Positions 5,537-6,235 of a stretch of 6,235 nt of DNA are shown one piece after another. The DNA lies in NCBI GenBank assembly GCA_021848765.1, contig JAJZTU010000090.1, forward strand, positions 1 through 6,235. Direction: 5' to 3'. A model generated the notes under the pieces. That model was given only the letters and a program-made list of their open reading frames with translations, had not been told where the DNA came from and searched no databases. The DNA is from Bacillota bacterium (lineage in GTDB: Bacteria > Bacillota > GCA-003054495 > Carboxydocellales > JAJZTU01). Each line of letters starts with the position of its first letter. Position 1 is the stretch's first letter. The position numbers were made by a program, and so were the translations under genes.

Positions 5537-6235
5537 TTACTCTGCTTTTTCCTCAGGTACTACTTCCTGGTAGTTGCAGCCTTTTTTGCTGCATTTAAGG
5601 ATGGTGCCCTTTCTGTTGGTTTTCTTGACCATGATTTCGCCACAGGTTGGGCAGCGTTCCTGGGTGGGATGGTCCCAGGTTACGAATTCACATTCAGGAT
5701 AGTTGCTGCAGCCGTAAAACTTACGGCCTTTTTTGCTGCGGCGCAAGACCATTTCGCCTCCGCAGTGGGGGCAGGGAACTCCCGTGGCCTCCAGCAGGGG
5801 CTTGGTAAAACGGCATTCCGGGAACCTGGGACAGGCCAGGAACTTGCCGAAACGGCCCAATTTAATTACCAGGTTTACGCCGCATTCAGGGCATAATTCT
5901 TCACTTACCGGGTCTTCCAGCTTTACCTTAGGGATGGCCTCATCAGCCTGCTCCAGGGTTTCATTGAAGGGTTCGTAAAACTCGTGCAACAGCTTAACCC
6001 AGTTGACTGAACCGTCTTCAATATGGTCAAGCCGGTCCTCCAGTGATGCTGTAAATTCAACGTCGATAATATCCGGGAAGAAGGTTTTCAGCATTTCCAC
6101 CACCAGGAAACCCAACTCGGTGGGGAAGAACTGCTTCTCTTCCTTGCTGACATATCCCCGCTTCTGGATTGTTTCTACTATGGGCGCATAGGTACTGGGC
6201 CGGCCGATGCCCTGCTCCTCCAGCGCCTTGATCAG
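5537..6235 (-). CDS. topA: DNA topoisomerase I, C-terminal part (5' end outside window)
   Basis: Type IA topoisomerase, which relaxes negatively supercoiled DNA through a single-strand break. The reading frame stays open to the right window edge and ends at TAA, giving 232 visible residues; the catalytic tyrosine and Toprim domain lie outside. The first visible residues contain the family stretch EEQGIGRPSTYAPIV, then the end of the core (ELGFLVVEMLK, DVEFTA, LEDRLDHIEDG). Three C4 zinc ribbons follow, with cysteines at about visible residues 115/118/135/141, 155/158/176/182 and 195/198/215/220. The first two carry the typical RFGKFLACPRFPEC and KKGRKFYGCSNYPEC patterns. These ribbons bind single-stranded DNA in characterised TopA proteins. 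The tail is short and acidic. A start at 6115 would be only an internal Leu TTG in ELGFLV, so it is not used. The gene stands first in the visible cluster, 80 nt before trmFO. Identity is very secure. Confidence 0.97.
   Translation of the reverse strand: MIKALEEQGIGRPSTYAPIVETIQKRGYVSKEEKQFFPTELGFLVVEMLKTFFPDIIDVEFTASLEDRLDHIEDGSVNWVKLLHEFYEPFNETLEQADEAIPKVKLEDPVSEELCPECGVNLVIKLGRFGKFLACPRFPECRFTKPLLEATGVPCPHCGGEMVLRRSKKGRKFYGCSNYPECEFVTWDHPTQERCPTCGEIMVKKTNRKGTILKCSKKGCNYQEVVPEEKAE

Noticed and set aside
1..6235. CRISPR array, transposon, toxin-antitoxin or phage-defence module
   Set aside because: None of the needed genes, regular repeats or terminal inverted repeats are present; the window is conserved housekeeping DNA.

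Overview
The window carries part of a well-known Firmicutes housekeeping and regulatory cluster, all on the minus strand. In transcription order (right to left) it holds the 3' part of topA, then trmFO (gid), xerC (codV), hslV (clpQ/codW), hslU (clpY/codX) and codY. This is the gene order of the Bacillus subtilis topA-trmFO-codV-clpQ-clpY-codY region. CodY, folate-dependent TrmFO and this order place the source in the Firmicutes. The moderate base composition and a CodY with a cysteine-bearing GAF domain suggest a clostridial lineage (Peptococcaceae-like) rather than a Bacillus, but genus cannot be fixed from this window.

Layout: 6235-5537 topA C-terminal part with three C4 zinc ribbons, cut by the window edge; 80-nt gap; 5456-4152 trmFO; 139-nt gap with a weak hairpin; then xerC (4012-3104), hslV (3091-2561) and hslU (2548-1148), separated by only 12 nt each, with the TAG stop of each upstream gene running directly into the Shine-Dalgarno of the next; 35-nt gap; codY (GTG start, 1112-318). 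A strong intrinsic terminator at 297-267 closes the unit. The last 266 nt hold no convincing gene. They contain AT-rich sequence with two imperfect copies of a 31-nt motif and a possible ribosome binding site at the extreme left edge for a gene lying outside.

The genes belong to chromosome topology (TopA), tRNA T54 methylation (TrmFO), chromosome dimer resolution (XerC), ATP-dependent proteolysis (HslV peptidase plus HslU unfoldase) and the branched-chain amino acid/GTP-sensing global regulator CodY. All five complete genes look intact, with their key catalytic or binding residues present.

No new multi-gene system is visible. The most interesting signal is a near-perfect CodY box (14 of 15 to AATTTTCWGAAAATT) inside hslU, 253 nt upstream of codY and 3 bp upstream of a modest sigma-A-like promoter. 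This suggests autoregulation of codY from within the preceding gene. Secondary points are a Cys cluster in the CodY effector domain and a threonine-type (not B. subtilis serine-type) HslV.
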